Assembly (NCBI RefSeq): GCF_030247195.1
Contig: NC_080672.1
Location: 366,350,271 to 366,414,270 of the forward strand
Direction of reading: 5' to 3'
Source: Topomyia yanbarensis
Taxonomy: Eukaryota; Arthropoda; Insecta; Diptera; Culicidae
DNA: 64,000 nucleotides
Part shown: one piece after another, positions 34,690 through 46,319 of the stretch
How the letters are laid out: each line of letters starts with the position of its first letter
Position numbering within the stretch: position 1 is the stretch's first letter
Position numbers and translations under genes: made by a program
Notes under the pieces: model-generated
The model's database searches: none
Told to the model about the DNA's origin: nothing
The model's input: only the letters and a program-made list of their open reading frames with translations

Positions 34690-35240
34690 TAAGCATGCTG
34701 TCAAAATTTACTTTGAGGGGAAATTCCAGACAAACCATTAGTCACCGACAATAAATCTTAGCAGTAGACGAAAGAGAAAACTTTTTTCTTCCATAAAATG
34801 TTAACATCCGTTCTCGGCGAGTTACGGTTTGGCCCTAGGGGCAGATCACTCCAAGAATATATAACAAATTTGCATCAAATTAGAAAAAATGCATTTAATT
34901 TCCATTTTTACATCAGCTTGGCACTCCCTCGCAGAAAAGTTTGTTTAACAAACGTCCTACGCTGATCCACTTTGTTCGACGTTTTGTTAAATGTAGGGCT
35001 AGTTTTTCTGTAGGGTTTTGACGTCTTACACGCAACGCAAACCACATTGCAGGCAACGCAAAAACATTGCACGCAACGCAAAATACATTATGAATTTCTA
35101 TTTTGATGGAAATAAATGCATTTAATTTCGCTGATTTTTAAAAATGCATCACAAGTGATCTGCCCCAAGGTTTGGCCGGAATTTTCTCTCAAAGTGAATT
35201 TTGACAGCATGCTTATTGGCCGTTTACAAAAAACACGCGT
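34690..35240. mobile_element. Palindromic MITE interrupted by a hAT-type MITE
   Basis: Outer arms (ggccaataagcatgctgtcaa and its reverse complement at 35194-35214, then a conserved gaaattcc/caaacc block) are related to the 235 bp palindromes at 57957 and 58295. The arms are separated by the inserted element at 34835-35169. Confidence 0.7.
34835..35169. mobile_element. hAT-type MITE, 335 bp
   Basis: Terminal inverted repeats are CTAGGGGCAGATCACT and its near-perfect complement. An 8 bp duplication gtttggcc lies on both sides (34827-34834 and 35170-35177). Internally there is a short tandem of cacgcaacgcaaa-like units near 35030-35090. Non-coding. Confidence 0.82.
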
Positions 35241-35476
35241 GATTTATTTAAAAAAACAAAAAAATCGTTACGTATTACAACGAATTTTTTGGAAATAATG
35301 TTATATTATGTATATTGGACCTAAAATTTATCGAATGGAACGGAAAACTATATATAACGAACGTCCTTCATTGGATGATTTTGAAACCAACCGTTCTTAG
35401 AGGGTTCATTTGTGTTACTGGAATGGAATACGAACTAGAACCAGCCAGCATTCCGGCTCAACTTTATTGGGTGGTA

Positions 35477-35753
35477 CAGTTGTGATTCGCTGGTTGGACA
35501 TTTTTTAGCTGGACCGTTTTTAGTTGGACCTCCGCTACTTGGACCATTGTCCAACTAAAAAGCATCTGAATGTCAAAATCTTATGTCAAATTTCCAATGA
35601 CAATCAATCTAACAATTATTAGAGATGTGAATAGATGCAATTACACTACTAACGTCTCCTTTGGAGAGTTTTTGACATCTGTCAGTCGGTCTAACTAACC
35701 AATCAAATTCGTTAGTTGGACAGAGGTGCGGCCCAACCAGCGAATCACGACTG
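35477..35753. mobile_element. Tc1/mariner-pogo-type MITE, 277 bp copy
   Basis: Ends are CAGTTGTGATTCGCTGG and the inverse complement, flanked by TA on both sides (35475-35476 and 35754-35755). The interior carries repeated ttagttggac motifs. A 97 bp relative lies at 42387-42483. Confidence 0.78.
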
Positions 35754-35759
35754 TAGCTA

Positions 35760-36194
35760 ACACCAAAAACCCTAAGGCCGCTTACAGAGTGGCTGCGAGA
35801 AGCTGATCAGGGACTACTACTGACAGTAGGGTGCGAGATGCGAGAAATCTGCTTGCAGCATATCAAATGAAGCATGTCAGAGTAAACGCAGGTAGTCGGC
35901 GCAGATCCGCTCGGTTTTTACTCTGACATCATCCCTTTGGTTTGCAGCAAGCAGATTTCTCGCATCCTAATATCAGGATCCTGCCCTTCTTAATTTTCTC
36001 TACCTGGCCCTGCCGTAATTCTAAGGACTACAGGCGTTCATCGTTACCCGATTACTTTTGCATTCTATTCACAATTGCTAAAAAATAATTGTACCTCAAA
36101 GATCGCACCTCAACCAAGAATTCACACTACAAGCTGCATTTAAAAATTAAATTTTATTGTAATTCATGTCTCCCTTAACAATACACGTAGCTAT
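35760..36194. other. Spacer with short inverted pair
   Basis: The words gagaaatctgcttgcagca and tgcagcaagcagatttctcgcatcc at about 35842 and 35944 form an inverted pair of around 130 bp, probably another small MITE. No gene. Confidence 0.45.
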
Positions 36195-37637
36195 TAGGGT
36201 GGGGCAAAATGATCATTTTTTCAGCACAGCACTTTTTTGGTTTCTTGTGGGGTTCCAAACAACTGTGCAAAATTTGGGGTCAATTGGTTTTGACCCGGCG
36301 TAGCGCATTGCGTTTGAAATTTGTATGGAAATTAGTATGGGAAAACCAACTTTTTTGCATTTTCAATTTTACAGACTACAATTCTTCCCAGTATGCCAAC
36401 AATTAGATAGAAGTGTAGTCCAGGATATGCTGAACAACTTTGCCTAAGGATCTATGATGTTAGAATGTCTCTAAACAAGTTATAGCTATTCAAAGTACGA
36501 TAGATCGAATTAATTGCCAAAAACCTTTTTTTTGCCAACACTGCGGAGGTACCAATGATATTTCATATAGCATACCAGAATAACATCATATATTTTAGAT
36601 TTACCACATTGGTATGTTTGGATGAATTATTCAAAATCCTTAGCTTGATTTCATGGGCGTAGGAAGTATGGCAATAAGGCGTAGTGGGAGGAGAGGGGGG
36701 GGGGGCTTTTATATATGGAAATTTGAGCTGAAATATCTGAAATATTGTCGAGTTAGAATGTTCTGATGAATTATTTTAAAATATTACACAATCCATCAGA
36801 GCCCCAATTCAACAACAATTTTTACTTCAGGTAATCGAACAGCATCGAAAAAAGCATCCAATCAAATCAAAGTGCGTATTAAACTGAAATATAATCAATG
36901 CAATCCTCTGACATATCAACTTGACATCAGTTGATTCAGTCTGCAACTTTACTTCAATTTATATAAGTCGAAGCAGAATGATACAGTATGCTTCGTTTCA
37001 TCGTTACTAATATGCATAGGAATATGCGCAAATGTTTTAAAAAAATTCATCTGAACATTTCAACTCTATAATATTTCAGTTATGGCAGTGCGAATTTCTA
37101 TATGTTGAAGCCCCTCCCCCCCCTCGCTACGCCCTATTCCTCAATCACCCACGCCCATGAAATTGAGTTAAGGATTTTGAATAATTCATCCAAACATACC
37201 AATGTGGTAAATCTAAAATATATGATGTTATTCTGGTATGCTATATGAAATATAATTGGTACCCCCGCAGCGCTGGCAAAAAAAAATTTTGGCGATTAAT
37301 TCGATCTATCGTACTTTGAATAGCTATAACTTGCTTTAGAGACATTCTAACATCATAGATACTTCGGCAAAGTTGTTCAGCATATCCTGGACTACACTTC
37401 TATCTAATTGTTGGCATACTGGGAAGAATTGTAGTCTGTAAAATTGAAAATGCAAAAAGTAGGTTTTCCCATACTAATTTCCATACAAATTTCAAACGCA
37501 ATGCGCTACGCCGGGTCAAAACCAATCGACCCCAAATTTTGCACAGTTGTTTGGGACCCCAAATGGAACCAAAAAAGTGCTGTGCTCGGTTGATGTGGTT
37601 ATGATTACGATTTTCCATATAACAATGCCCCACCCTA
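36195..37637. mobile_element. 1.44 kb fold-back element with 8 bp target duplication
   Basis: Termini are TAGGGTGGGGCAAAATG and the complement. The two halves are inverted copies of each other over nearly their whole length (arms over 500 bp, centre near 36900). The direct repeat gtagctat flanks it (36187-36194 and 37638-37645), which suggests hAT-type mobilisation. Open frames inside are mirror images within the arms, and no transposase was seen. Confidence 0.85.
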
Positions 37638-37645
37638 GTAGCTAT

Positions 37646-38247
37646 ATCGTCATTCAGGACTTTTATTCATGAAATGTTGATGTGTATGAAAAGTAGCCAG
37701 ATCAGATTCATCAGCAATGTTTTTATCCCGTTTGTAAATATTATGAACGATCTCAAAAGGGCGAAAGAGTTTTTTTGTAAACAAACTTGTTTCGCTCATT
37801 AGTCCGCTGCAGAGTGGAATTTCATGAAAAAATATACGTTAATGTTAATTTTTGCCCTTCGTAGAAGTAATTTCAATTTTTTTTGCTTTGAAATTATAGT
37901 AAACAAAGAGAAACCATCAAAATAAGTTTTACCACAGAGAACAGACATATAAGCTGGAACAAATTTTTCCGAAAAACCTGTGTAAACATTTAAATGAAAA
38001 TGCGTTGAAAATCACCATCGCATACAGGTTCGCATGCATGAGTCACCATTGTATCCAAGTTTGCACACAAATCCCGTATAGCGATTGCTGGCCGATCGAA
38101 GCGCCGCCAAGTGGCAAGTTGCTACTTGCTGTTGTCATTTCAAAGCGACAGTTTTATTTCTTACACAAGTTGAAAACTTTACTTGTATGTCAGTTCTCAG
38201 TGGTTTTACAAATCTTATTCGCCCTTTTGTAAATTTAATATCGAAAT
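37646..38247. other. Intergenic sequence, nothing recognised
   Basis: AT-rich, without a convincing frame or repeat partner in the window. Confidence 0.4.
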
Positions 38248-38740
38248 TACCCGGTCAGCGTGGCAAGCAGAAAGTTAGCAAAAGTTGAGCAAAGCGAAAT
38301 TGATGCTGGCAGCGTTTCTGCGAGCATTTTGCGCGATTTGTGCGAAAATTCTGGCAACGAATTCGCTCAAATGCAACAACCGTTTCTGACAGAAGCGGTT
38401 AAACCAACCGATGGTGCTCACTTTTATCCAGAATCCAGCCAGAAATGTGCGGCCAAGATCTCTGCACGGTTCCTGCCACATCTTTGTCAGATGTTTTGCT
38501 CGATTCGTGCTAAATTCTACCAGGTAGGAATTGCCAGGATCTTTGCACAGTTTCTATCCGAGTTATGCCAGGGTTTAGCTCGGTTCCTGTCAAAATTTGC
38601 CAGAAAACGCGAGCGAAGCCAAGTTCGCCCTAGCTCAACTAACCCCACAGGATACGCGCAGAAATCTGACAGGGCTGCCAAACCAAGACTTACAAAAATC
38701 TAGCAGAGCGGTCTCTGCCAGAAAATTTGCTCACTGGGTA
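38248..38740. mobile_element. MITE of about 493 bp with TACCC(A/G)GT ends
   Basis: Ends are tacccggtcagc and gctcactgggta, inverted with two mismatches. A 250 bp internal stretch recurs at 33741-33993. The 147-codon open frame (38260-38703) is repeat-derived: the partner copy is not open and no domain is recognisable. Confidence 0.65.
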
Positions 38741-39137
38741 GCTACGCGATTGTCTGCCAAAAACTGAAGCGGGAATTTTTATTACTCATTCCAGGTTTAT
38801 TATATCGCGTTATTTACTTATCATTAGGTTGATTTATAGCAGTGTGTAGATAGATGAAGTAAAATCTGTCATGGCTGATGGCCAATAACAACACAATCGT
38901 TTGTGAACATTTTGTGATAAATATTTCCCAAAGCATTGCAAACATTGTGGTATAACGTAAATAACAATCCCTTTCTCTTCTGAGGCACAAACGCTCCAGA
39001 CAAATCAAGAATATGTTTTTGGTTGTTTAAAACGTGTTGCATAACAAAATCCTGCTATTCGACTTGTATGCTGCCTACAAGCAGTAATCTAAAAATATTG
39101 TGAAGTCCGACCTCATCCGGTACCTAACCCGGTCCAA
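38741..39137. promoter_or_regulatory. Upstream region of ZAD gene 3
   Basis: AT-rich non-coding sequence of about 400 bp between the MITE at 38248-38740 and the start codon. No TATA box or specific site was identified with confidence. Confidence 0.35.
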
Positions 39138-40878
39138 ATGAACATGGCTGAAATGTGCCGATTATGTCTGCGTCAGAAATCTGACACAATTCTTGTGGCG
39201 ATGGAGGATGACGAGTTACGACAGAAAATCGATCGAATTTTCTACTTTCAGGTTTGGTTTTTTTTTCATTTGCTAATAAACGTATAATTATCAGCGATTT
39301 ACAGGTCATCCGAAATCAGGACGTTCCCAGTTTGGTCTGTGATGCTTGCAAACACACGGTTATTGGATTCTATGAATATGCCGAACAGGTATTGAAGAAC
39401 CAGCAATTCCTACGCGCTACGCTAGTTCCATCTACTTCAGCGACGTCACTCGGCGCTATCAGTTCTCAGGAAACACTTGGATTAGATCCTAGTGTTGCTG
39501 ATTCTTCGATCAAGCTTGAGTATGCTGTTAAGAAAGAACCGGACGAAACGGAGTGGGTCGCCGTTGACACATACTGCGAAACTACGATTGGTGCAATGCA
39601 ATCCAATCACGGCGAGCTAAACACCGTGGCTGATTTAGATGATGTGGATATTGATTTCAAGGAAGATCACGATTGGAAACTAAATGATTCTGCTGAGGAA
39701 GAGGAGGATGAAGAATCGGAAGATTCACTGTCAGATGGCGACGAAGATTGGAATGACGATGAAGAGTCTATGGAGGATACTAAACCTAAACGAAAATATA
39801 CTCCTCGAAAGCATAAAAAGTCGAACGCTGTTAAACCGGAAAAGAAAGAATGTAAGCCAAGGCAAAGACAAGAGGGACCAACGATAGACGAGTTGGTTCT
39901 GGAACATTATAAATTATCGTGCGATTTATGTGCGGAGCCTTTGGAAGATTTCACCGATCTTCGCAAGCACTACAAATATGTTCACGATCAACCGGGATAC
40001 CTGAAGTGTTGCAATAAGAAAATTTTCAAAAAATGTTGGATGGTTGAGCACATCCAGCTGCACCTGAATCCGGATGCATTCCATTGCGATATATGCAATA
40101 AGAGCTACAGCTCCAGTAAGGTTCTTAAAGAACACACCAAAGAAGTTCATTCTCCCAATGAGAACCGCCCGTTCAAGTGTGAAACCTGTTTGAAACCGTT
40201 CGTCTCGCATGCACACCTGAACGCCCACGTAATGGTTGCACACGGGTCGGTTCCTTGTCCCCAGTGTCCAAAGGTTCTCGCATCCCAGGGTTCACTCAAA
40301 AAACACCTGGTGGCAATGCACGGCGATGGTGAGCAGTACGTTTGTGACGTGTGCGCTAGGGTTTTTCGATCCAAGCAGTGTTTCGATACACACGTCAAAG
40401 GTCACTTGGGCACTCGGCTAGAGAACAAAGTCCAATGCAGCGTTTGTTCCGTTTGGCTCACGGATAAGTACTGTCTGACGAAACATGTTCGCCGGATGCA
40501 CGTCGCGCCGGATCTACCGCTGTCGTGTGAACTGTGTGGTAAGCAGGTTCGTAATCAGGATGCCCTGAACTGCCATATGCGACGGACGCATACGGAAAGT
40601 CGGTTCGAGTGTGACATTTGCCACAAAAAGTTCAAACGACCACACCACATGAGAGTAAGATTGCTGATTTTTAGCTGAGATCCGGGGGAAATCTGATTTT
40701 GATATATCTGTCTTTTTAGGAACATGTTGCAATTCATCACACCGGAGAGGATCTGTATGGTTGCAATCACTGTCCGGAGCGGTTCAACACTAAAAACAAG
40801 CAGTACATGCACCGAAAGACTGTCCATCCAGTTGAGTGGGAGGAGGAAATGCGCAAACGGATCATGAAGGTTGCGTGA
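39138..40878 (+). CDS. ZAD C2H2 zinc-finger protein 3 (grauzone-like)
   Basis: Exons are 39138-39251, 39305-40654 and 40720-40878; introns of 53 and 65 nt are phase 0, and the protein is 540 aa. ZAD is CRLC plus CDAC. A strongly acidic linker (EEEEDEESEDSLSDGDEDW) and a Lys-rich stretch precede one grauzone-type module (CDLC ... CCNKKIFKKCWMVEH ... CDICNKSYSS) and a run of C2H2 fingers; exon 3 adds CNHCPERF. It is closer to the paralogue at 15389-17061 than to the triplicated one, for example KKIFKKCWMVEH in both. A polyadenylation hexamer lies at 40957-40962. Probable nuclear DNA-binding regulator. Confidence 0.9.
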
Positions 40879-41394
40879 ATATAGGCGGGCCTTTCTCTTG
40901 TGTGATTATACTTTTTTCTCAAAGATTTTTGATGTGGCAGTGGATTGAAATTATCTAATAAAACTTTGTCAGTGAGGTACATGTCTGTCTGTATTATATG
41001 TGTTTGGATGTTATGCGCCAGAAAATATTTTATGACGGAATGGTATATCATTTTTGAGGTTAAAGCGCTTGCCTCAAAGTAGATACCGTATAAGAACAAA
41101 AATTCAATTTTAATAACTAAATTTTAAGAATTTAAATATTTTTTTCCCGATTGTGATCATAAGCGAGAATTTGTATCAAAATTTAAAATAAAGACTTAAA
41201 GCAAGCTCGACGAGGAGGCAGAATTAGTCCTATTGATATGCTCTTTCCTTTTTCGAGTCAGCTTACCTGAAATCATATACACATCGCTGATGCAACAGAC
41301 TCTTAAAAGTATATACGCTACATACCGATTCACCCTGGTTAATAGTAATACAAGACGTAACGATCCACTGTTGAAGAAACATCGCGCAAATAAA

Positions 41395-41826
41395 ATGTGT
41401 AGCAGCCAGTGCAAGACAAAAGCGGAAGTGAAGCAGTTCCTCGATACATCTTCCTGCCCGATAACCCCCGACGAGACGACGCTCCAGTTGATCAAAAAAC
41501 GGCGACGCGTTGGTGTATTCTCCGGTCGGAAGCGTGACTACAAAGGATGGCGTGCACGGTTGCTCACGCATCTGGATCAGCTACAGTTAAGTCACACACT
41601 GCAGCGTATTCCACCGGAAGAGCAGTTTGCTCGGGAGACAAACGTGAATGCGGAGCAGCGTGCGCTTCAGGACAGATTGTACCAGCAAAGATGCGAGCAG
41701 GACTGTGAGGCAATCGATGAGTTCTGTACGTCGATTGCAGGTAAGCCATTGCAAGAAATAACGAACTGTACATACGCCAAGCAGGTACTAGACACGCTTG
41801 ATGAAATTTATTTTAATAAAAACTGA
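41395..41826 (+). CDS. Small protein of unknown function (143 aa)
   Basis: I do not recognise this protein. The start at 41395 is favoured by an A at -3; the frame is open further up to 41233, and an upstream ATG lies at 41290. The protein begins with a Cys-containing stretch (MCSSQCKTK), has a basic segment (KKRRRVGVFSGRKRDYKGWRA), then a Gln/Glu-rich helical region and a C-terminus with YAKQVLDTLDEIYF. Coding quality looks real: balanced codons, no repeat partner in the window, and polyadenylation hexamers at 41815 and 41871. It lies about 520 bp downstream of ZAD gene 3 on the same strand. It could be the last exon of a longer transcript. Confidence 0.6.
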   Translation: MCSSQCKTKAEVKQFLDTSSCPITPDETTLQLIKKRRRVGVFSGRKRDYKGWRARLLTHLDQLQLSHTLQRIPPEEQFARETNVNAEQRALQDRLYQQRCEQDCEAIDEFCTSIAGKPLQEITNCTYAKQVLDTLDEIYFNKN

Positions 41827-41879
41827 TCAAGTGGTTTACTAATAATAAGGACAAAATGGAGAGTGAATGAAATAAATAG

Positions 41880-42386
41880 AAAAAAACCTATTCTTTTTCT
41901 GTTTTCATACCGATGTTAACCAGAAAATTTGCACATAGCCTTATGTCGATTTTGCATGAAGCGAAACTAAGTCAAACTGTTGTTAAAATATAAGGACGAC
42001 GGATAGCGGTTGGGGCCTTTTATTGGCGACACATTTGTAGATTTCTTCAATAATTACGGTGCTCGAACGAAGCCTAGGACCGGATTTTTTTCTCTTATCC
42101 AACTTGTCTAAATTGGCAGGGCGGGCATAGGACCAACGAAGTCAATCGCTGTACCTGCCCTGGTCAATTCGTCAACCCGCCTTGTCTGGGTACCAGGGCA
42201 AGGTAAATAGTGTTGACAATGCTTAGTACTTCGATTTAGGTTCGGCACGCGATTCTTAACTTAGACCGTGATTTGGCCGAGCTAAAAGCAGCCTAAATAT
42301 CGGAGCGGAAGTTTATTACTTTGCCGGACAAGCTCTGCCGTAGGGCCTCGCACATGATCGCGAAAATTTCTACTTGGAATACAGTA
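41880..42386. other. Intergenic sequence
   Basis: Contains tttgcatgaagcgaaact near 41950, echoing 31430 in inverse orientation. Otherwise unremarkable; no gene. Confidence 0.35.
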
Positions 42387-42483
42387 CAGTCGTGATTCGC
42401 TGGTCATTTGTCATTCGGTCCAACTAGCGAACCAAATTCGTTAGTTGGACAGAGGCTGTGGCCCAACCAGCGAATCACGATTG
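42387..42483. mobile_element. Tc1/mariner-pogo-type MITE, 97 bp copy
   Basis: Ends are CAGTCGTGATTCGCTGG and the complement, with TA on each side (42385-42386 and 42484-42485). It shares ttagttggacagagg with the larger copy at 35477-35753, so it is an internally deleted sibling. Confidence 0.78.
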
Positions 42484-42780
42484 TACAGTATCTACCTAGT
42501 GAGTGGGACTGTTCCAATCTCATTTCACAACAGTAGACACCAGCACCACCCTAGTAAGAATTCTGGTTCTATGATAGTTTTATAGCCACTCATGAAACTT
42601 ATACGCTATTGAAGTATCTCAAAGGCGCCACGCGCGCGTCATCTCGTGGTGAGCGCGTGCAATAGCTTGGGTCAGCTGTATCATTGTAGCTATGATTTAC
42701 CGCCAAAATACTGTTCTTTATTTTTGTTGTTAATCAAAATTTTATCACAAGGTTGTGAAAAAAAACTTTCTCGTAAAATG

Positions 42781-44319
42781 AATTTGGTTATAAAAAATCA
42801 CTTTCAAGCTGTAAAACTAGATTCTTTTCGTCGTAAATCTATTAATAAGGGACATCGCCTTGTAAAAAGTTTTCATGTGAGTGGTGTGATTGAAGAACGA
42901 GAAGAACATGGGACTTTTATTATTGGGATTGTTCTTCGCGAAACACCTGGAGCTGCCAGTACACGAAGAAATGAAAATTTATACTTTCCGAAAATAGAGG
43001 TGGGTATAGGAATTACGTTTCTGATGTAAAATAAATATGTAGCGAAAATTCCTATGTTGTCAAGTATAACAATAATTGCAATACTGTTTCAAGAATTTTA
43101 AAATTTCTATTATTTTACAGGTAGATGACGACAGATCAATTAAAATACTGAATGCACATGCAAAGCTGGAAAAATTTTCTGCAAACACGCTGCTGCAGTT
43201 TGCGTGTATGTAAATGAAGAAAATACTTATTCCAAAACTAACTTGCCAATGATATGAAACAAACCACCAGAGGCTCAACTAAAAAGATACAGCAAAGGTG
43301 CGACGATTGATGAAATTCTAGCGAAGAAGGAAAACAACAATCACATTGTATTTAAAAAGAATGTTTCAAAATTCGGGTACTTGAAAAATATTGGTGCAAT
43401 TCTTAACGAGGAATGTGCTATTTCTGCTATGGTTGCAGCAGAAACTGAATTTTTGATTCCAAACCAAGAAAGGGAACGAGAGAAAAACAAGAGAATTTGA
43501 ACTGCGACAGTTGTTGTCGAGCCTGCTGGAACAACAATTCAAAGATGATTTTAACATTTATCGCGCCTTTCAAGTTCAACAAGTTGACCACATGATTCTA
43601 AAGTTTAATCCGAAATCTTGTTCACAGTCTTGTAAAGATTTTTTCGAAAACAAAATTTCTGTTGATGGTGACAAGTGGAAATTAATTGTTTTAACTCAAT
43701 TCGCCAGTCCAAAAGTTCTGTTTGGTTCAGAGAGCGGTATTTACGTATTACTGCAAGTAAAAAAAGTTACCAAATCAAGACGCGAAGAGAAAGTTTTGAT
43801 GCTTTAGCCCAACAGTTTAAAAATAATCGGTTTAAAAGCTTTTTGACAAAATCTATGCGATACGGATTGGACATGGAACCTTTTGCTAAACAAGAGCTAT
43901 CAAAACAGCATCAGCTTGACATTCACGATGTTGGTCTGATTGTCAATGTCAAGCAGCCCTTCTTGGCATGTAGTCCTGATGGTGTTATTGAAAATGACAA
44001 AGATTTTGAGATTATTGAAATAAAATGTCCATCCTCTTGTGAAAATTCTCCTAATTTTAATCGCAATAATGGAAAATCTTTTATTTCATATTTATATGCC
44101 GATGAAAATAACAACCCAGTATTAAAAAAAAGTCATATGTATTACACACAGGTTCAGTTATCGTTGTATGTAACACATGCGAAAGTTTGTAATTTTTTTG
44201 TATTCTCTACAAAAGACTCTGTGTTGCTTAGAATACAAAGAGATGAAGATTTTCTTTGTGAAGTTGTGCCTAAAATAGAGAGTTTTTATTATGAAACATT
44301 TTTACCACTTCTTTGTTAG
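42781..44319 (+). pseudogene. ISL2EU second protein: SWIM finger plus YqaJ-type nuclease (damaged)
   Basis: Exon 1 starts at 42781 (GHRLVKSFHVSGVIEE ... VLRETPG) and ends at a donor near 42998. After an intron ending near 43122, a SWIM-type zinc finger (ECTCKAGKIFCKH) is present but one frame off, so there is a frameshift between 43123 and 43155. The C-terminal part, 43675-44319, carries the PD-(D/E)XK nuclease landmarks of the YqaJ family: RYLRITASK, YGLDMEPFAKQEL, FLACSPDGVI, IIEIKCP and YYTQVQLSLYVT. Its role in transposition is not established. At least two frame changes make this copy non-functional. Confidence 0.78.
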
Positions 44320-44488
44320 TATATAAACAAAGAGATGAGAGGAAAGAGAAAATTGTTTGAATTAAGAGAAATTATATTTTATAATTACTTTTGGAAAAAA
44401 ATAAACAAGTTATAAGTAAAATTCTGAGAACTTTTATTTTACACGTTTTGTTAGAACATTGAAATGAACATTTAATTTAATAACTTTT

Positions 44489-46178
44489 CTATGAAATTGA
44501 ATCTTTTTCATCACGAATTAATGGTTCTTTTGTGTTAGCGAGGCAGCATGCAATATGCATAATTTTATCCATTGTTGGTAAGAGCTCAATTGGCACGTGT
44601 GACAAAATTTAAAAAAATTTAATTCGTCGAATCGCTCTTTCAACATGAATCCTTACACTGGCAATTGCACAACCTTCCAAAACTTCCTCCTTACTAAATT
44701 GTGGATCAAAAGCAAACGGTGGCATAGCCAAAACGCATTCGCGTTTCAAAAGCTCTGATTTTATTTGGGGAAATCCTTTATCTGCCATTATTTCATCTCC
44801 TGGCTCAATCAATTCAAGGAAACCAGAATCATTTACAATGTACCCATCTGTTGCTCTTCCTCCATACCCTTTTGAGACAAAAGTTATCATTCTCGATGGA
44901 CTGATTCCCACTAAAAATTTTATAGTAAAACTAGATTTATATGACGAATAAATCAATACACGTTGATCACTATCAGGAGGAGTGTCTGTGCGCATTTCTG
45001 TGCAATCAATTATGGCACGACAGTTTGGGTAATTTTGAAATGACTTTGGCATAGTACGTTTAATCGCTTCTCTACTTGGCCAAAAAACCCAGGCATTAAT
45101 ATTTTCAAAAAGCGTCTCCAAAACTGAGTAAAAAAATTGCGAGGCTGTTCGCCCTGATACGTGAAAAAGAAGTCCAATTGCGCCAAATGTCAAACCAATC
45201 TTCATTTTCATAAGGAACAATAATAATCTCTCCTCAGCTTTGAGCGTTCTTTAAAATTTTGGCTGACCACTTTTTTTCGGGCAAATGAATTCCAATAAAA
45301 TTGCAAAAACTTTTAATGTTATGCCCCCGAATTGCTTTATAGCACTGTCATCCTTGATATCTGAAAAACCCATGAACCCTGGTCTCGTTGGTTCTTCGGG
45401 ACCAACTCCAACAGTCTTCTTGTCCCGAATATTAGGAACAATGATTCGTGTGTGTGTTAGAGGCTTTTTCACAGGAATGCAAGTTTGGGAAGAAGAGTCA
45501 CAACTAGATTCACTGTTCCAAGCAAATAAGATTCCGACACTCGAGTCATTGTCAAAGTCGACTTGTGGATCAGTCTGCGTTCCCATTTCTATTGCTAATG
45601 GTGCTGCTGGTGGTGAATTTTCTGTTGTGGAATCATCAAGGTTCGACTCACTGTTTTTATCAGTACCTGGAATAAAATGGATCTCACATGTCTGGAATAC
45701 GGAAAGGAAATGCATAATTGTTGAAAAACCCATGATGTTTTACCTGCATTGAACATTGATTTTGTAAAATGTTCTAGTTTTTCCCTTTTTCTCGTTAGCC
45801 TTTTACCGCGACCAGACGTGCTTGGTTGCTTGCGTTTGTAAATGTCAGGAAAAATTGTCGGGTTGTACGCACTTTTGCGCGGATCTTCAGATTTTGACCC
45901 ACCTTCAAAATGCAAACTGCATATCTCGGATGTTTTTGATGGTTGCCACGGTTTTCCATTAACACTGCAAATTTTAAACATTCAGCAACAAAAAATAGAG
46001 GAGAAAAAAGATGTTTGGCTTACTCAATTCGACGAACTGCAACTATCCACTGATTCCGGCGTGTTTGTTCCCACGGTTTGGAAGGAAATTTACAGTAACT
46101 GATCCTGGGGACTGAATAACCGCGAGAGTTGCATCCCACAACACAACAATTATGCCCACTTTTCTTTTTATGAGACAT
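44489..46178 (-). pseudogene. ISL2EU transposase: THAP domain plus DDE (two premature stops)
   Basis: ATG at 46178. Exons are 46178-46024, 45964-45744 and 45666-44489; introns of 59 and 77 nt have canonical ends and keep frame. The THAP zinc domain spans the first two exons (CCVVGCNSRGYS, then WIVAVRRI, then ICSLHF). A long linker precedes the DDE nuclease: Asp in AIIDCTE, Asp in IMADKGFP and Glu in RIHVERAIRRIKFF. In-frame TAA codons at 45251-45253 and just after RRIKFF (44609-44611) interrupt an otherwise open frame to the true end at 44489. Both stops replace what look like Lys or Arg codons, so inactivation was recent. Confidence 0.82.
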
Positions 46179-46319
46179 TTCTAAACAATCTAAAGGTACA
46201 AAAATGTTTACAAAATGCGTTTGCTTACTTTTGTTGTGACAGCGCATATGTAAATTGACCCAAGCTATTTGCGCAGTGGGCCGCTAGTTGGCGCCACCGG
46301 AGATACTTCAATAGCGTAT

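Larger units (their letters stand above)
42603..46317. mobile_element. ISL2EU-type DNA transposon (Harbinger-like), 3.7 kb, two genes
   Basis: Terminal inverted repeats start ACGCTATTGAAGTATCTC and are flanked by AT on both sides (42601-42602 and 46318-46319). Subterminal inverted similarity (caatagcttgggtca) continues inside. The element carries a plus-strand YqaJ-type nuclease gene and a minus-strand THAP/DDE transposase gene in convergent arrangement. That pairing, as I recall it, characterises the ISL2EU group. Both genes carry inactivating changes. Confidence 0.82.

Noticed and set aside
38260..38703. 147-codon plus-strand open frame
   Set aside because: It lies inside a MITE. The sister sequence at 33741-33993 is not open and the composition is repeat-like.
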